Source: a virus. Taken from it: a DNA stretch of 64,000 nt. The position numbers and the translations under genes were made by a program. Within the stretch, counting starts at the first letter, position 1; each line of letters starts with the position of its first letter. Positions 9,255-20,500 of the stretch are shown in pieces. The notes under the pieces are model-generated. The model searched no databases and was not told the DNA's origin. It saw only the letters and a list, made by a program, of their open reading frames with translations. The DNA is taken from positions 62,001-126,000 of IMG/VR virus record IMGVR_UViG_3300020578_000008. One strand, written 5' to 3'.

Positions 9255-12200
9255 ATGCCACAGAAGACACCACTTAACGTAGTTCCATATTTTGACGATT
9301 TTGATCAGTCAAAAAATTTTTATAAGGTTCTTTTTAGACCTGGATATGCTGTTCAAACTAGAGAATTAACAACTTTACAATCAATTCTTCAATCACAGAT
9401 TGAAAGTTATGGTAAATTTAATTTTAAGCAGGGAGAACAAGTAGTTCCTGGTGAAGTTGGGTTAAATACAAAAATAAACTACGTTAAGTTGTCTTCTGTA
9501 TCTGAAGTAGCTGTTAGTGAAGGAGAAAATATTGTATACAAAAAATATGATATTAAGACTCTTATTGGATTAAAATTAAGAGGAATTAATTCTAATGTTA
9601 TTGCTAATGTAATTGATTCTCAATATGCTACGGAAACAGACTCCGATACATTGTATGTAACATATTTGACAAGTGGTGATTCCAATAATGAATCTACTTT
9701 TAGACAAGGTGAAACGTTAGAAGTTGTTGATGGAATTAATACACCATTACTTGTAGTAGGTACTGATGGAAGTGTTTTACCAACAAGCATTACAGTTATT
9801 GATCCAATTACAGAAGACACTCTTAATCTAAATAACCCAGCGATGGGATTTGCTTCTGCTGTAAAGGTACAGGAAGGAATCTATTTTGTAAATGGATATT
9901 TTGTAAGGAACGATTCCCAATTATTAATTATTGACAAATATTACGATAAACCATCAGCAAAAATTGGGTTTACGATTGTAGAAGATATTGTTACTCCAGA
10001 AGAAGATCCTTCTTTATATGATATTGCTAGAGGTTATTCAAACTATTCTTCTCCTGGTGCTCATAGATTAAAAATTTCTTTAGAATTAAAGAGATTTGAT
10101 TATAATGCTGTAACTGATAAGAATTTTATTCAATTACTACAGATCAGATCTGGTTCTATCGAATCACTAATTAAACCAGCTGATTATACTTTATTAGAAG
10201 AAACTTTAGCACGAAGAACATACGACGAATCTGGCGATTATGTTGTTAATGATTTTTCATTAGATATTAGAGAATATTATCAAAGAAATGGCAACGATGG
10301 ATTTTATCAATATAATCCATCAACTAAATTAGTAAATGGTCTTTCTGAAACGGAAGCAAGCACTAAAATGGTCCTTGGAGTTGGACCAGGAAAAGCTTAT
10401 GTGAGAGGATATGAAATTGTAAATAAGCAAACAAAATATCTAACAGTAAATAAAGCTAGAGATACTTTAACAAAAGATAACGTAACACTAAAATCTAAAG
10501 GTTTATCAAACTTTAAAATTACTAATGTTTATGGAAGCGTTCCTTTAAATACAGTTGGTGATGAATTAACTGCTTATCCCAATGTTTTTCTAAATGGTTT
10601 ATTTAACGATGGCACCATTGGTTTAAATAACACCGAAACTGATACTTATTTTAAACAAACCGTAGATAGAAGATCACAAAAATTTAGTTTATCTGATGCT
10701 ACTAAAACTATTTACGTCCAAATACAAGGCGATTTGCCAACACTGGCATCTCAATATCCAACAAAACTTTGGTTTATCAAAACAAGATCAGGAAGTGTTC
10801 CATCTAGTGTAGATTATGTTGACGTAATTGGTCACTCTTTAGTAAATAGACCCCAAGTTTCACCTTCTCCAGACCAATATTTCGTAGAGTTAACTATTCT
10901 TGGTAAAAAGTCTTACTTAGATACTTACTTTAAAGAATATGATGATGCTGGAGCAGCTAAATTAAGATATCTTTACCTCACAGAGCAAAATGCCCTTGCC
11001 GCTGGGACGGCTTATTATGGGTGGATTGTCGATTATAATCCAACTATTACCCCTATTATTGGAATAGCAAAACCAAAAGATTTTTCTTTTAATAAGAGAG
11101 CAAACGGATTTAATGAAGATACTGATATTATACTTTCAAGAGGAAAGGTAGGATCTGGTACGGACATAAACAACCCGTTGACTCCTTATACAGCATCATT
11201 CAATTTTTCATATTTTAATCCAGTATTCTTTACCAAGATTATTACAGAATCTGTAATTGATACAGGATTTTCTACAGGAAAATACATTACAGGAAAAACT
11301 AGTAGAGCTTATGGTGTAATTGAAAACGACACAACAGAAAATTACACTTTTGGAAATACTTTATTTGTATCAACTTTATCTGGAACATTTTTACCAGGAG
11401 AAACAATTTTTGATGAGGATGGTAATTCTGTTAAAATTGCTACAGAAAATACTATCTCCCATTTTATTGTTAACTACGGCGGTAATAGTTATAATAATGA
11501 TGGCACAAAATTAATTATTAATGGATCTACAATAGATGCTGCTAATATAAGAGTTGACGCGTTCGGTGGTAGAATTTACAGGGCAGTTATTTTAAATAGA
11601 ACTGTATTATCGGAAACATATGCGGCGCCTCCTGTTGTTACTGCTTTCCCAACGCCAACAGTTCCAGCAAATGTAGCTAATATTACTCCAGTATTATTTA
11701 AAAATACTGTATTAACTTACACACCTCAAAATATTAAATCATTTGCTTCAGATTATAATCAGTATAAATTTACATCTGACGTTGATTTAACAGATACTTC
11801 ATATTCTTCCTATTTACAAATTACTAATTTTACTTTTTCTGGATTGAAGGGAGAAAAATATCTTGAATGTAGCGGATTTGGTGCTAGTTTGTCAAGAGAT
11901 CTTATACAAGGCGACATCATACAATTCAATGATTCCAATAATAATGTAGTAAAGACTATAGTACAATATGTAACGGATCCACAAGGAACTACAAAATCTA
12001 GAATCTATTTGGATTATGCTTTACAAACAAACATTACTAACAGTAGTATAATACGTGTACGTCCAAATGTAGAAAATGTTTCTACTTCTTCATTAATTTA
12101 TCCAACTGGCAGCAAGCAATTAAAATCTTTAATTAATGACAACAGCGACACAAAATTTAAATATTATATCAGAAAAGATTTTACTACTGATTTATCATCA

Positions 12201-15200
12201 AGTGGTGGAACAATCACATTCTCCGCTCAATTACCTGTAGGAACACAAAGATTTGTTACTCCGACAGAAAATAATTATATTTTAACAGTATTAGATAAAG
12301 GATCATCAACTATTGTTGATAATGGAGATATTGTTTACATCGATTTTACAGATCCTTCTGTAGTACAGGTTATTCAATCAACTAATACAAATTCTCAAGT
12401 TACAGCTGGTTCTTTTGTCATCAATTTACCAAATACGTATTTCGGTATTATTAATCAAGGTGGAACATATCCAAAATTAAAACTTACCGCCACAGTAGAA
12501 GTTAACAAAGCAAAAGCAAGATTAAAAACTTCAATAAGCAACAAAAGAATTATAATTGTATCTTCTGGAGATAAAGTTATTCCACTAAGGGGGAAAGATT
12601 ATGATACAGATACAATTGAAGTATTCTCATATTCTGATGTCTATAAACTAAGATACGTTTATGAGGGTACATCTACTAATCCACCTAAAGTTGATGCTAA
12701 CGGTAATTTAATTAGTGGCACGGATATTACTTATAAATTTACTTTTGATGATGGTCAAAGAGATACTTTCTACGATATTTCCAGAATTGTTCTTAAACCA
12801 GGATTTGATGCTCCTTCTGGTCAATTAGTTGTAGCATTTGATTACTTTGAGCATTCTTTAGGAGATTTTTGTACCGTAGATTCATACTTACATGAAGCGG
12901 GAGTTTCTTCGGAGTTAATTCCTACTTTTAATTCTACAGTACATGGAGTTGTTTCATTAAAAGACGTTATTGATTTCAGACCAAAAGTAGATTCTAATAC
13001 TACAATAACTGGATTCCAAGATATATCTATTCTTTCAAATCCAAACAATTTTGATTATGTCAATTTTGTTGGCGCTGGTGGTGTAGTTTCACTTACACCA
13101 GCATCTGATTCTAATTTAGAGTATACAATGTCATTTAGTGAAACACAGTATCTAGACAGAATTGATGGTGTTTTCTTAACGAAGAAAGGAGATTTTCTAA
13201 TTAAAGAAGGTAATTCTTCATTAAATCCTTCAAAACCAGAAGCAGTTGATGATGCTATTAGTTTGTGTTACATACACATCCCATCATTTACTAACACTAG
13301 TAAAGATATTAGAATTCTTCCCGTTGATAACAAACGTTATACAATGAGAGATATTGGCAAATTAGAAAAAAGAATTGAGCGTTTAGAATATTATACTACA
13401 CTAAGCATCTTAGAACAACAAGCATTAAACATGCAAGTCAAAGATGAAATTGGAATGGACAGATTTAAATCTGGTTTTATTGTAGATAATTTCGAAGCTC
13501 ATAAAATTGGTAATTTACAATCAGTTGATTATAAATGTGCTATTGATACTCAGCAATCTGTGTTGAGACCTCAATCAAAAGAAGATAGCATTGGATTAAA
13601 AGAAGTTAATATAAGAGAAGATCAACGTATTGTTTCTGGTTATGTCAATAATAATGGAATTATTACTCTTCCATATAAAGAAGTTAAATTATTAGGAAAT
13701 AGTAATGCCACCAAAACAATCAATCCAAACGAATTTGTTGTCCTACAATACGTAGGAGATTGTGCTATCTTTCCTACTGTAGATCAGTGGTATGATACAA
13801 AAACTGCTCCTTTGGTAGTAGATAGTAATACAAAATTAAATACTATATTTTTAGCTAAAAGTGATGTAAAAGAATCATTTTCTAGTTTACACAACTCATT
13901 TATTATTAATTGGGTTGGAACTAATAAATCATTTTTCAATATAGAATCTTTAGCAAACATTAATAGTGAAGATATTAAATCTTCTGTAAGTTCTGCTTCT
14001 GTGTCGAGTAGTTCAAATGTTAGCCCTCAAAATAATGAATTAGCAAAAGGTGTTGGATCTAAAGTTGTTAATAACACCAAAGTGTCAACTGGATTACAAT
14101 TTTTCGTAAGATCTATTCCTGTTAGATTTATTGTTCGTAGATTAAAACCCAACACTAAAATTTCTGTTTTCATGGAAGGTAGAAATATTAATCGTTGGGT
14201 TGTTCCTGATACTAAATTTACTGGTATTGCAGAAAATTCACTTTCTACATTTAATTCTTCTTTGATTACAGACGATAATGGAAATTTAAGTGGTATTATT
14301 TTAATTCCTAATGGTCTTGCTCCAGTAGAAAACAGTAAGTGGACTGGAGATATTAACACTGTTTCTTATGATGATTCTTCTGAAGAAATTAAATTTACTA
14401 CTGGCACAAAAACAATTATATTGACTTCAGGATCTTCTGGATCAATTACTGACAATGTTGATACTTTTGCTGAAGTCAAGTTTTATGCTACTGGCATTTT
14501 GCCAGAAAATCCTTCTAGTATTGTATCAACAGCACCATCATTCTTCAAAGCTAATGAAGGTGTACAGTTGATTAATAACAACACCCAATCAAAAATTAAA
14601 CCAAATCCTTTGGCACAAACTTTTAAAGTAGAAAATTATGATGGTGGGGTATTTACTACTGGTTTAGATTTGTTCTTCTCAGCAAAAAGTTCTAAGATTC
14701 CTATTAGAGTTTATATTTCAAATATAGATACAGATAAACCAGGAAAATATATTGTACCTGGAACTGAATCAACTTTATATCCAGATACTTATTTAAAGGT
14801 ATATTTAACTGGTGATGTAGAAACAATCAAAATTAAAAAATCAGAAGTAGTAGTTGGCAAAAATTCTAATGCTAGTGGTCCTATTTCTAAAGTGTACGAC
14901 AAAAACAATATTTTAGTTGGGGACGAAAATAGCACAGAATTTGAATTAAATAAAGAACAAGTATATACGTTAGTTTTAAGTAATCATAATGGCAAATCTT
15001 TCGTAGGTGGCAGTACAGGTGAGCCATTGACGATTCCATCAGTTACAACATATAATGCTACTAATAATAAATCAGCATTAATTTCTATCACTAAAGATTC
15101 TGGTAGAGTTGTTGATTTAAAAGTTACTAATTTAGGAGAAAATTACGAAAGTGCTTCTATTGTTATAGAAAGTCCTCAGTTACCTGGAGGCAGCACAGCA

Positions 15201-17366
15201 ACTGGATCTGTTGATGTATCTAATGGAACTATTTACAATGCCAACATTTCCTTATCAGGAAGAGGGTATACAGAACCACCTTCAGTTGTTATTAAAGGAA
15301 TAGGAACAGGTTCTGGAGGAGCCACAATAGAATCACTAATTGAAATTGATACTCCATCTGTACGAATGGGAATTGCTGTAGATTCTGACGGAGCTATAGT
15401 ATCAACAACTCCGACAAGATTTGCTTTTGAATATCCAGTTTATTTACAAAATGATGTTAAGTATGCCTTAAACATTGAAACTGATTCGATTGATTATTTG
15501 TTATGGGCATCTAAGTTAGGAGAAGTTGAAAAAGCAACTAGTGCTGTTGTAACCACCCAACCTTTGCTTGGATCTGTTTACAAATCTCAAAATACGGATA
15601 ATTGGACTGAAGATCTTTCGGAAGATATTAAATTTACTATGTACAGAGCAGAATTTAATATTTCAAAATCTGGTGAATTATTATTATCTAATAAACCATT
15701 AGGTTACGAATTATTAGACAAAGATCCTTTTGAAACTAGTGTACGTTCAAATACAAATGCTACTTCACCATTATTTAAGAACAACAATTATATTGTAAAA
15801 CTTTTCCACAGAGATCATGGGTTTGAAGATAAAGGAAACTCATATGCTTTTTACAGAAATGTAGAAGATGTTGGCGGTATATCATCTGTTTTATTAAATG
15901 CCGAACTATTCAAAGTTTCAAATTCTGGTATTGATACTTACAATATTCTAGGTCCAAATAGAGCAGGATCTAGTACATTTGGTGGAGGAAATAAAGTACT
16001 AGCAACTTATAACAGAAAGTATGAAAAACTTTATGCTCAAGTTGCTTATCTTCAAGTAAATTCTACAAAAATTGATAGTTATGTAAAAACTACAAACATA
16101 GTACCAGTAGATTCAAATACTACTAATTATATTTCATATTCACAATCAGAATACGAAAAAACATTTATCAACGACGAACATTTCTTCACTAATCAAAAAG
16201 TTATTGCCTCAAGAGTTAATGAAACAATGAACGAAATTGGCAATTCACTGACGTATAAATTTTTACTTTCTTCAAAATCAACTAATCTTTCTCCAGTAAT
16301 TGATTTAAGAACTTCTTCTATCAAAACAATAAGCAATAGAGTAGAAAATTCAGCAGGTAAAGAGAATAGATATGGTAAGAGAAATCAAGTTTTATCTTTC
16401 TTACCAATTTATAATTTATCCATTGCTGTTTTAGGCGCAGCAAATTCTATTGAAGCTAACCAAACTTTTATTGGAAATAGTTCAAAAGCAGAAGGTTCGG
16501 TAATTTCTTTAAGTGGGTCCACAGCACAAGTAAAATTAAAAACTAAAACACCATTTATTAAAAATGAAACTGTTACGGTAAAACTAACGAATGGCACCAC
16601 ACTCACGAGTGTTACTGTAACAATTACTGATATTTCTGAATTGACTTATACATTTGATGAAAATTCAAATATAGTTTCTTATTTCCCCCAAAATACTTCT
16701 ATATCTTATCCTAATAAGATTAATGGAAAAGTTGTATCATGGGATTCAGAAGATAAAGAATTGATAGTTGAAAATTCATATGTTCCAATTAATAATAACT
16801 ATACTAGTGAGATAACTACTAATAGTCCATACACAAGAGCAGAAAATTATGATTCACAAATACCTGATATTTTTAGAGCAGGCGATGTAATTAAATCTGC
16901 TGATGGTAAATATGTTGAAGTTGATCAAATGACATTTACATATGGTGTTGATTATGTAGAAGAGACTAATTCAAAAAATAGTTCTTCTCTAGCAAAATAT
17001 GTAACCAAAGAAGTTTCTATTAATAATCCAGGAACTTCAATTGATTTTAGAATGACGGCAAATATCAAAGATACTGAAAATATTAAAGTTCTGTATAAAA
17101 TTAAATTATCATCAGTTCAATCTAATTTTGAAGATATTAATTGGGAATATTTTAATGTAGATGGATCTCCAAATAATAAAGATCTTGCTAAACCAGCGAA
17201 CTCTATATCAGGTCAATTTGAAAAACAAGATTTTTATCAGGAATTGAAATATAGTGCTTCTAATTTACCAGAATTTGCATCATTTGCTATTAAAATTATT
17301 ATGAAAACAGATGATCCAGCATATGTTCCCAAGATTCAAGATATAAGAGCTGTAGCTAGTTATTAA
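9255..17366 (+). CDS. DUF4815-type giant baseplate/tail structural protein (gp9/gp10 position)
   Basis: 2703 residues. The N-terminus carries the DUF4815 signature known from cyanophage tail proteins: 'VVPYFDDFDQSKNFYKVLF' then 'RPGYAVQTRELTTLQSILQ' and 'GEQVVPGE'. Near residues 1366-1420 a predicted coiled coil begins 'RYTMRDIGKLEKRIERLEYY'. GxGY beta units lie near residues 1952-2030, and a 'FLPGETIFDEDG' unit near 11390-11420. No enzyme motif, signal peptide or membrane segment is seen. It follows gp8 by 39 bases and occupies the place of T4 gp9 and gp10, which attach long fibres and carry short-fibre connections; a similar role is inferred. DUF4815 has no established biochemical function, so the product is best described as a virion structural protein. 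Confidence 0.8.
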   Translation: MPQKTPLNVVPYFDDFDQSKNFYKVLFRPGYAVQTRELTTLQSILQSQIESYGKFNFKQGEQVVPGEVGLNTKINYVKLSSVSEVAVSEGENIVYKKYDIKTLIGLKLRGINSNVIANVIDSQYATETDSDTLYVTYLTSGDSNNESTFRQGETLEVVDGINTPLLVVGTDGSVLPTSITVIDPITEDTLNLNNPAMGFASAVKVQEGIYFVNGYFVRNDSQLLIIDKYYDKPSAKIGFTIVEDIVTPEEDPSLYDIARGYSNYSSPGAHRLKISLELKRFDYNAVTDKNFIQLLQIRSGSIESLIKPADYTLLEETLARRTYDESGDYVVNDFSLDIREYYQRNGNDGFYQYNPSTKLVNGLSETEASTKMVLGVGPGKAYVRGYEIVNKQTKYLTVNKARDTLTKDNVTLKSKGLSNFKITNVYGSVPLNTVGDELTAYPNVFLNGLFNDGTIGLNNTETDTYFKQTVDRRSQKFSLSDATKTIYVQIQGDLPTLASQYPTKLWFIKTRSGSVPSSVDYVDVIGHSLVNRPQVSPSPDQYFVELTILGKKSYLDTYFKEYDDAGAAKLRYLYLTEQNALAAGTAYYGWIVDYNPTITPIIGIAKPKDFSFNKRANGFNEDTDIILSRGKVGSGTDINNPLTPYTASFNFSYFNPVFFTKIITESVIDTGFSTGKYITGKTSRAYGVIENDTTENYTFGNTLFVSTLSGTFLPGETIFDEDGNSVKIATENTISHFIVNYGGNSYNNDGTKLIINGSTIDAANIRVDAFGGRIYRAVILNRTVLSETYAAPPVVTAFPTPTVPANVANITPVLFKNTVLTYTPQNIKSFASDYNQYKFTSDVDLTDTSYSSYLQITNFTFSGLKGEKYLECSGFGASLSRDLIQGDIIQFNDSNNNVVKTIVQYVTDPQGTTKSRIYLDYALQTNITNSSIIRVRPNVENVSTSSLIYPTGSKQLKSLINDNSDTKFKYYIRKDFTTDLSSSGGTITFSAQLPVGTQRFVTPTENNYILTVLDKGSSTIVDNGDIVYIDFTDPSVVQVIQSTNTNSQVTAGSFVINLPNTYFGIINQGGTYPKLKLTATVEVNKAKARLKTSISNKRIIIVSSGDKVIPLRGKDYDTDTIEVFSYSDVYKLRYVYEGTSTNPPKVDANGNLISGTDITYKFTFDDGQRDTFYDISRIVLKPGFDAPSGQLVVAFDYFEHSLGDFCTVDSYLHEAGVSSELIPTFNSTVHGVVSLKDVIDFRPKVDSNTTITGFQDISILSNPNNFDYVNFVGAGGVVSLTPASDSNLEYTMSFSETQYLDRIDGVFLTKKGDFLIKEGNSSLNPSKPEAVDDAISLCYIHIPSFTNTSKDIRILPVDNKRYTMRDIGKLEKRIERLEYYTTLSILEQQALNMQVKDEIGMDRFKSGFIVDNFEAHKIGNLQSVDYKCAIDTQQSVLRPQSKEDSIGLKEVNIREDQRIVSGYVNNNGIITLPYKEVKLLGNSNATKTINPNEFVVLQYVGDCAIFPTVDQWYDTKTAPLVVDSNTKLNTIFLAKSDVKESFSSLHNSFIINWVGTNKSFFNIESLANINSEDIKSSVSSASVSSSSNVSPQNNELAKGVGSKVVNNTKVSTGLQFFVRSIPVRFIVRRLKPNTKISVFMEGRNINRWVVPDTKFTGIAENSLSTFNSSLITDDNGNLSGIILIPNGLAPVENSKWTGDINTVSYDDSSEEIKFTTGTKTIILTSGSSGSITDNVDTFAEVKFYATGILPENPSSIVSTAPSFFKANEGVQLINNNTQSKIKPNPLAQTFKVENYDGGVFTTGLDLFFSAKSSKIPIRVYISNIDTDKPGKYIVPGTESTLYPDTYLKVYLTGDVETIKIKKSEVVVGKNSNASGPISKVYDKNNILVGDENSTEFELNKEQVYTLVLSNHNGKSFVGGSTGEPLTIPSVTTYNATNNKSALISITKDSGRVVDLKVTNLGENYESASIVIESPQLPGGSTATGSVDVSNGTIYNANISLSGRGYTEPPSVVIKGIGTGSGGATIESLIEIDTPSVRMGIAVDSDGAIVSTTPTRFAFEYPVYLQNDVKYALNIETDSIDYLLWASKLGEVEKATSAVVTTQPLLGSVYKSQNTDNWTEDLSEDIKFTMYRAEFNISKSGELLLSNKPLGYELLDKDPFETSVRSNTNATSPLFKNNNYIVKLFHRDHGFEDKGNSYAFYRNVEDVGGISSVLLNAELFKVSNSGIDTYNILGPNRAGSSTFGGGNKVLATYNRKYEKLYAQVAYLQVNSTKIDSYVKTTNIVPVDSNTTNYISYSQSEYEKTFINDEHFFTNQKVIASRVNETMNEIGNSLTYKFLLSSKSTNLSPVIDLRTSSIKTISNRVENSAGKENRYGKRNQVLSFLPIYNLSIAVLGAANSIEANQTFIGNSSKAEGSVISLSGSTAQVKLKTKTPFIKNETVTVKLTNGTTLTSVTVTITDISELTYTFDENSNIVSYFPQNTSISYPNKINGKVVSWDSEDKELIVENSYVPINNNYTSEITTNSPYTRAENYDSQIPDIFRAGDVIKSADGKYVEVDQMTFTYGVDYVEETNSKNSSSLAKYVTKEVSINNPGTSIDFRMTANIKDTENIKVLYKIKLSSVQSNFEDINWEYFNVDGSPNNKDLAKPANSISGQFEKQDFYQELKYSASNLPEFASFAIKIIMKTDDPAYVPKIQDIRAVASY

Positions 17367-17373
17367 TTTGTAA

Positions 17374-17589
17374 ATGGATTATTTAAAAGTAAGCGGGCAC
17401 GATGGTCTCGTAAGGGATAATCGTACTGGAGCGATTATAAATACTGATAAAAGTGCCTTCGAAGATGCGAGAAAAACTCGCTTATCTGCTTCATCATTCA
17501 ATCAAATACAACAAGACGTTCAACTTCTTAAAGAAGAACTTTCTGATATCAAAAATCTTTTACGAGAGTTATTAAAAAATGGCAGTTAG
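17374..17589 (+). CDS. Small conserved cyanophage protein with C-terminal coiled coil
   Basis: 71 residues. The N-terminal part reads 'HDGLVRDNRTGAIINTDKSA', a pattern I associate with small proteins near tail genes in cyanophages. The second half, 'FNQIQQDVQLLKEELSDIKN' followed by a Leu-rich end, has heptad spacing typical of a coiled coil. The ATG is 7 bases after the previous stop. The last 11 bases overlap the start of the 3756-residue fibre gene, so the two are probably translationally coupled. A tail-assembly or fibre-attachment role is possible, but nothing in the sequence proves it. Confidence 0.75.
   Translation: MDYLKVSGHDGLVRDNRTGAIINTDKSAFEDARKTRLSASSFNQIQQDVQLLKEELSDIKNLLRELLKNGS
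17436..17443 (+). promoter_or_regulatory. Possible internal late promoter motif for the 3756-residue fibre gene
   Basis: An exact TATAAATA lies inside the 71-residue gene, 135 bases before the ATG at 17579. There is no other late motif in front of that very large gene. Because it is inside a coding region and such 8-mers occur by chance in AT-rich DNA, support is weak. Confidence 0.3.
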
Positions 17590-20500
17590 AAATGTAGCTA
17601 AAACCTTCACTCTAGAGCAGCAGAGACAGCAGCTCAATTTGATTGGAGCAGATTTAGGAGATGTATCTACTTTAAATACTCCACTGCCTAATACTCTTGC
17701 TAGAGCAATTAATTATCTTGATGGTACAGTCTCTTCATATGAAGGGACTGTTTGGTATGTAACTACCAACGGCGTGGATTCTGTGGATGTTGATCCTGAA
17801 TCTCCAGGATATAGAAAAAATCCAGGTAGAACTAGAAATGTTGCTCTTAGAACAGTAAAGTATGCTCTTGCTCTAGCAAGTTCTGGAGACACAATTCATA
17901 TTGGTCCTGGAACATTTGAAGAGATTTTCCCTTTAACAATACCTGCTGGCGTAGTTGTCAAAGGTACAGCAATTAGATCTACAAAAATTGTACCTACTAC
18001 AGCAACAAGAACTAAAGATTGTTTCTTACTTAATGGCGATACTGGTGTAGAAGATCTTACCATTGGTGGTATGCTATTTGATCCCCTTCTCAATACAGGA
18101 TGGGCATTCAGATTTGCGCAAGATAGTATCACATTAGAAAGAAGTCCTTATTTACAAAGAGTTACTGTTCTCAACAAAGGATCAGTAACTTCTGCTACTG
18201 ATCCATATGGTTACGATGCTAATGATGCTGGTGGTGGTATCTTAGTTGATGGTGCTGTTGTACAATACAATACGCTAGAACCAGCTATTCTTTGTAATGA
18301 AATTACACTCATCTGTGCCAATGCTATAGCACTTAAGATTACAAATGGAGCAAGAGTTGAATGGATCAACTGTTTCTCTTATTTTGCTGAGTATGGTATT
18401 CTTGCCGAGTCTGGCGATCTTGGATTATCAGGTCAAGGTAGAACTCGTCTAAGATTATCTGGTGTTACTGGAACTATTTCTCCTAATGATATTGTAAAAT
18501 ATTTTGATGCTTCTGGTAATTTAGTTGCTTCTGGCGTTATAGAATCGACAGCAGTAGGAAATTATTTAATTTTAACTAACAAAGGGACTGGTTTTTTTGC
18601 TAATGCAGCAGATAGGACAGCAAAAGTTGCTACTCTAGTTGGATCTACCGCTATATCTACCAGTCAATTCAAATTTGGTAATGCATCTTTATTCTTTCCA
18701 GAAACAACCAGTTACTTAACTTACGCTTCTGATCCTGATTTTGATTTGGGTACTGGTGATTTTACTGTAGATTTTTGGGTTAGAAGAACAGCATCTAATA
18801 CTCAAGTTTTATATGATCAAAGAACTCTTGCTGGAGACACCCTCCCAGTCATTTATATTTCTGGTGGTGTTTTAAGATATTACACAGCAGGTTCTGATAG
18901 AATTGTTGGTGCCACTACAATGGCAACAAATACTTGGTATCATGTTGCTCTTTCTAGAAAAACTGGAGTAACAAGATTATTCTTAAATGGAAATCTTCAA
19001 GGATCTCCATATACTGATACTAATGTTTATCCCCAAAGCACCATTAGAATTGGTGCTAATTACAATGGTACTAGTGGATTAACAGGTTATATTGATGAAT
19101 TTAGATTAAGTAAAGGTATTGGTAGATATGATACTACTTTCACTCCAGCGTCTTTTGCTTACGCTAATGATGATTTTAATACTTTACTTCTCCATCTAGA
19201 TGGAACAAATAATTCAACAATTATTGTTGATGATTCTGTAGTTATACAAGATATTAGAATTAGAAATGCTGAAGACACAGCAACTGTAGCAACTGCTGCT
19301 AGAATTATTTTGGCAGATTATCAGCAGTTTGGTGCTGAGCTGAGATCTATTTCATCTGCCGCAGAATTCGGAGATTATGGAGTAAAGGCAGATGGAACTG
19401 GATGTAAATTACGTCTCATTTCATTCAACTTAAATTTTGTTGGATCTGGAAAAGATTTTACTGCTGATGAAACTAAGGCTATAGAAGGAAACGAAATTGT
19501 TGAAGCTAATGGTGGCGATGTTTCATATGTTACGATTGACCAAAGAGGAAATGTAAAAATTGGTGATGTATTTGAAGTAGATCAAAGACAAGGAACATTA
19601 AATTTCGGTTCACAAGCTTTTAGTGTATCAAGTCTTTCTAACATAACAGTTACTGATAACGTAGACTCAGTAGTTATTACTCCAACAAATATTACTGTTG
19701 GTAATCTAGATTTTACTGGAAACACTATTGAAACAACAACAGGTGATATTACTATTGCTCCTGCTGGTGCTGGAAGTACAACAATTGATAGCAATTTATT
19801 TGTAACAGGAACATTTGATATAACTGGAGACATTTCTACAAATGCTGATGTTAACTTTGGTGCTATTAGTGATCCTTCAACCGTAACTATTGTCGGTCAG
19901 TTAAATGCCGATAATCTAAGGATTGATGGCAATACTCTATCATCAACAAATACAAATGGTAATATTACTTTAAGTGCTAATGGCACTGGAGTAATTGAAA
20001 CTGTTAATGATGTTAATCTTGGTACATCTGGAGATTCATCTACACTAACAGTTGTTGGTCAATTCAATGCTGATAATTTGAGAATTGATGGGAATACTCT
20101 ATCATCAACAAACACAAATGGTGATATTATTTTAGATGCTAATGGAACTGGAGATGTAGTTCTTACTGGTGGAGCATCACAAGATTTTATTATTAATGAT
20201 GGCACCACACCAACACCAGTAAATAAATTTGTAGTAAATTCAACTACTGGTGATGTTACAACGGAAGGTGACATAACAATTAAAGGTGGTGATATTACTG
20301 TTTCTGCTGTTGCTACTAACGTTGCTATCATTGATAATAACGCTTCTTCGTTTACAATTAAAGAAGGAACGAATTCTTATGTAACTTTAAACACTACTAA
20401 TGGTGGTGAATCAATTACTCTTCACAAAAATACAAACATTGGTGGTAATTTAATTGTAGATGGTGATATTACATTTAGAGCAGGTCAAGGATCTAATGGA

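Noticed and set aside
17560-17590. Programmed frameshift at the A-run (17573-17578) joining the 71-residue protein to the 3756-residue fibre
   Set aside because: A fusion would need a +1 shift. No stimulatory structure or slow codon is evident, and an ordinary 11-base overlap with an in-place ATG explains the arrangement.
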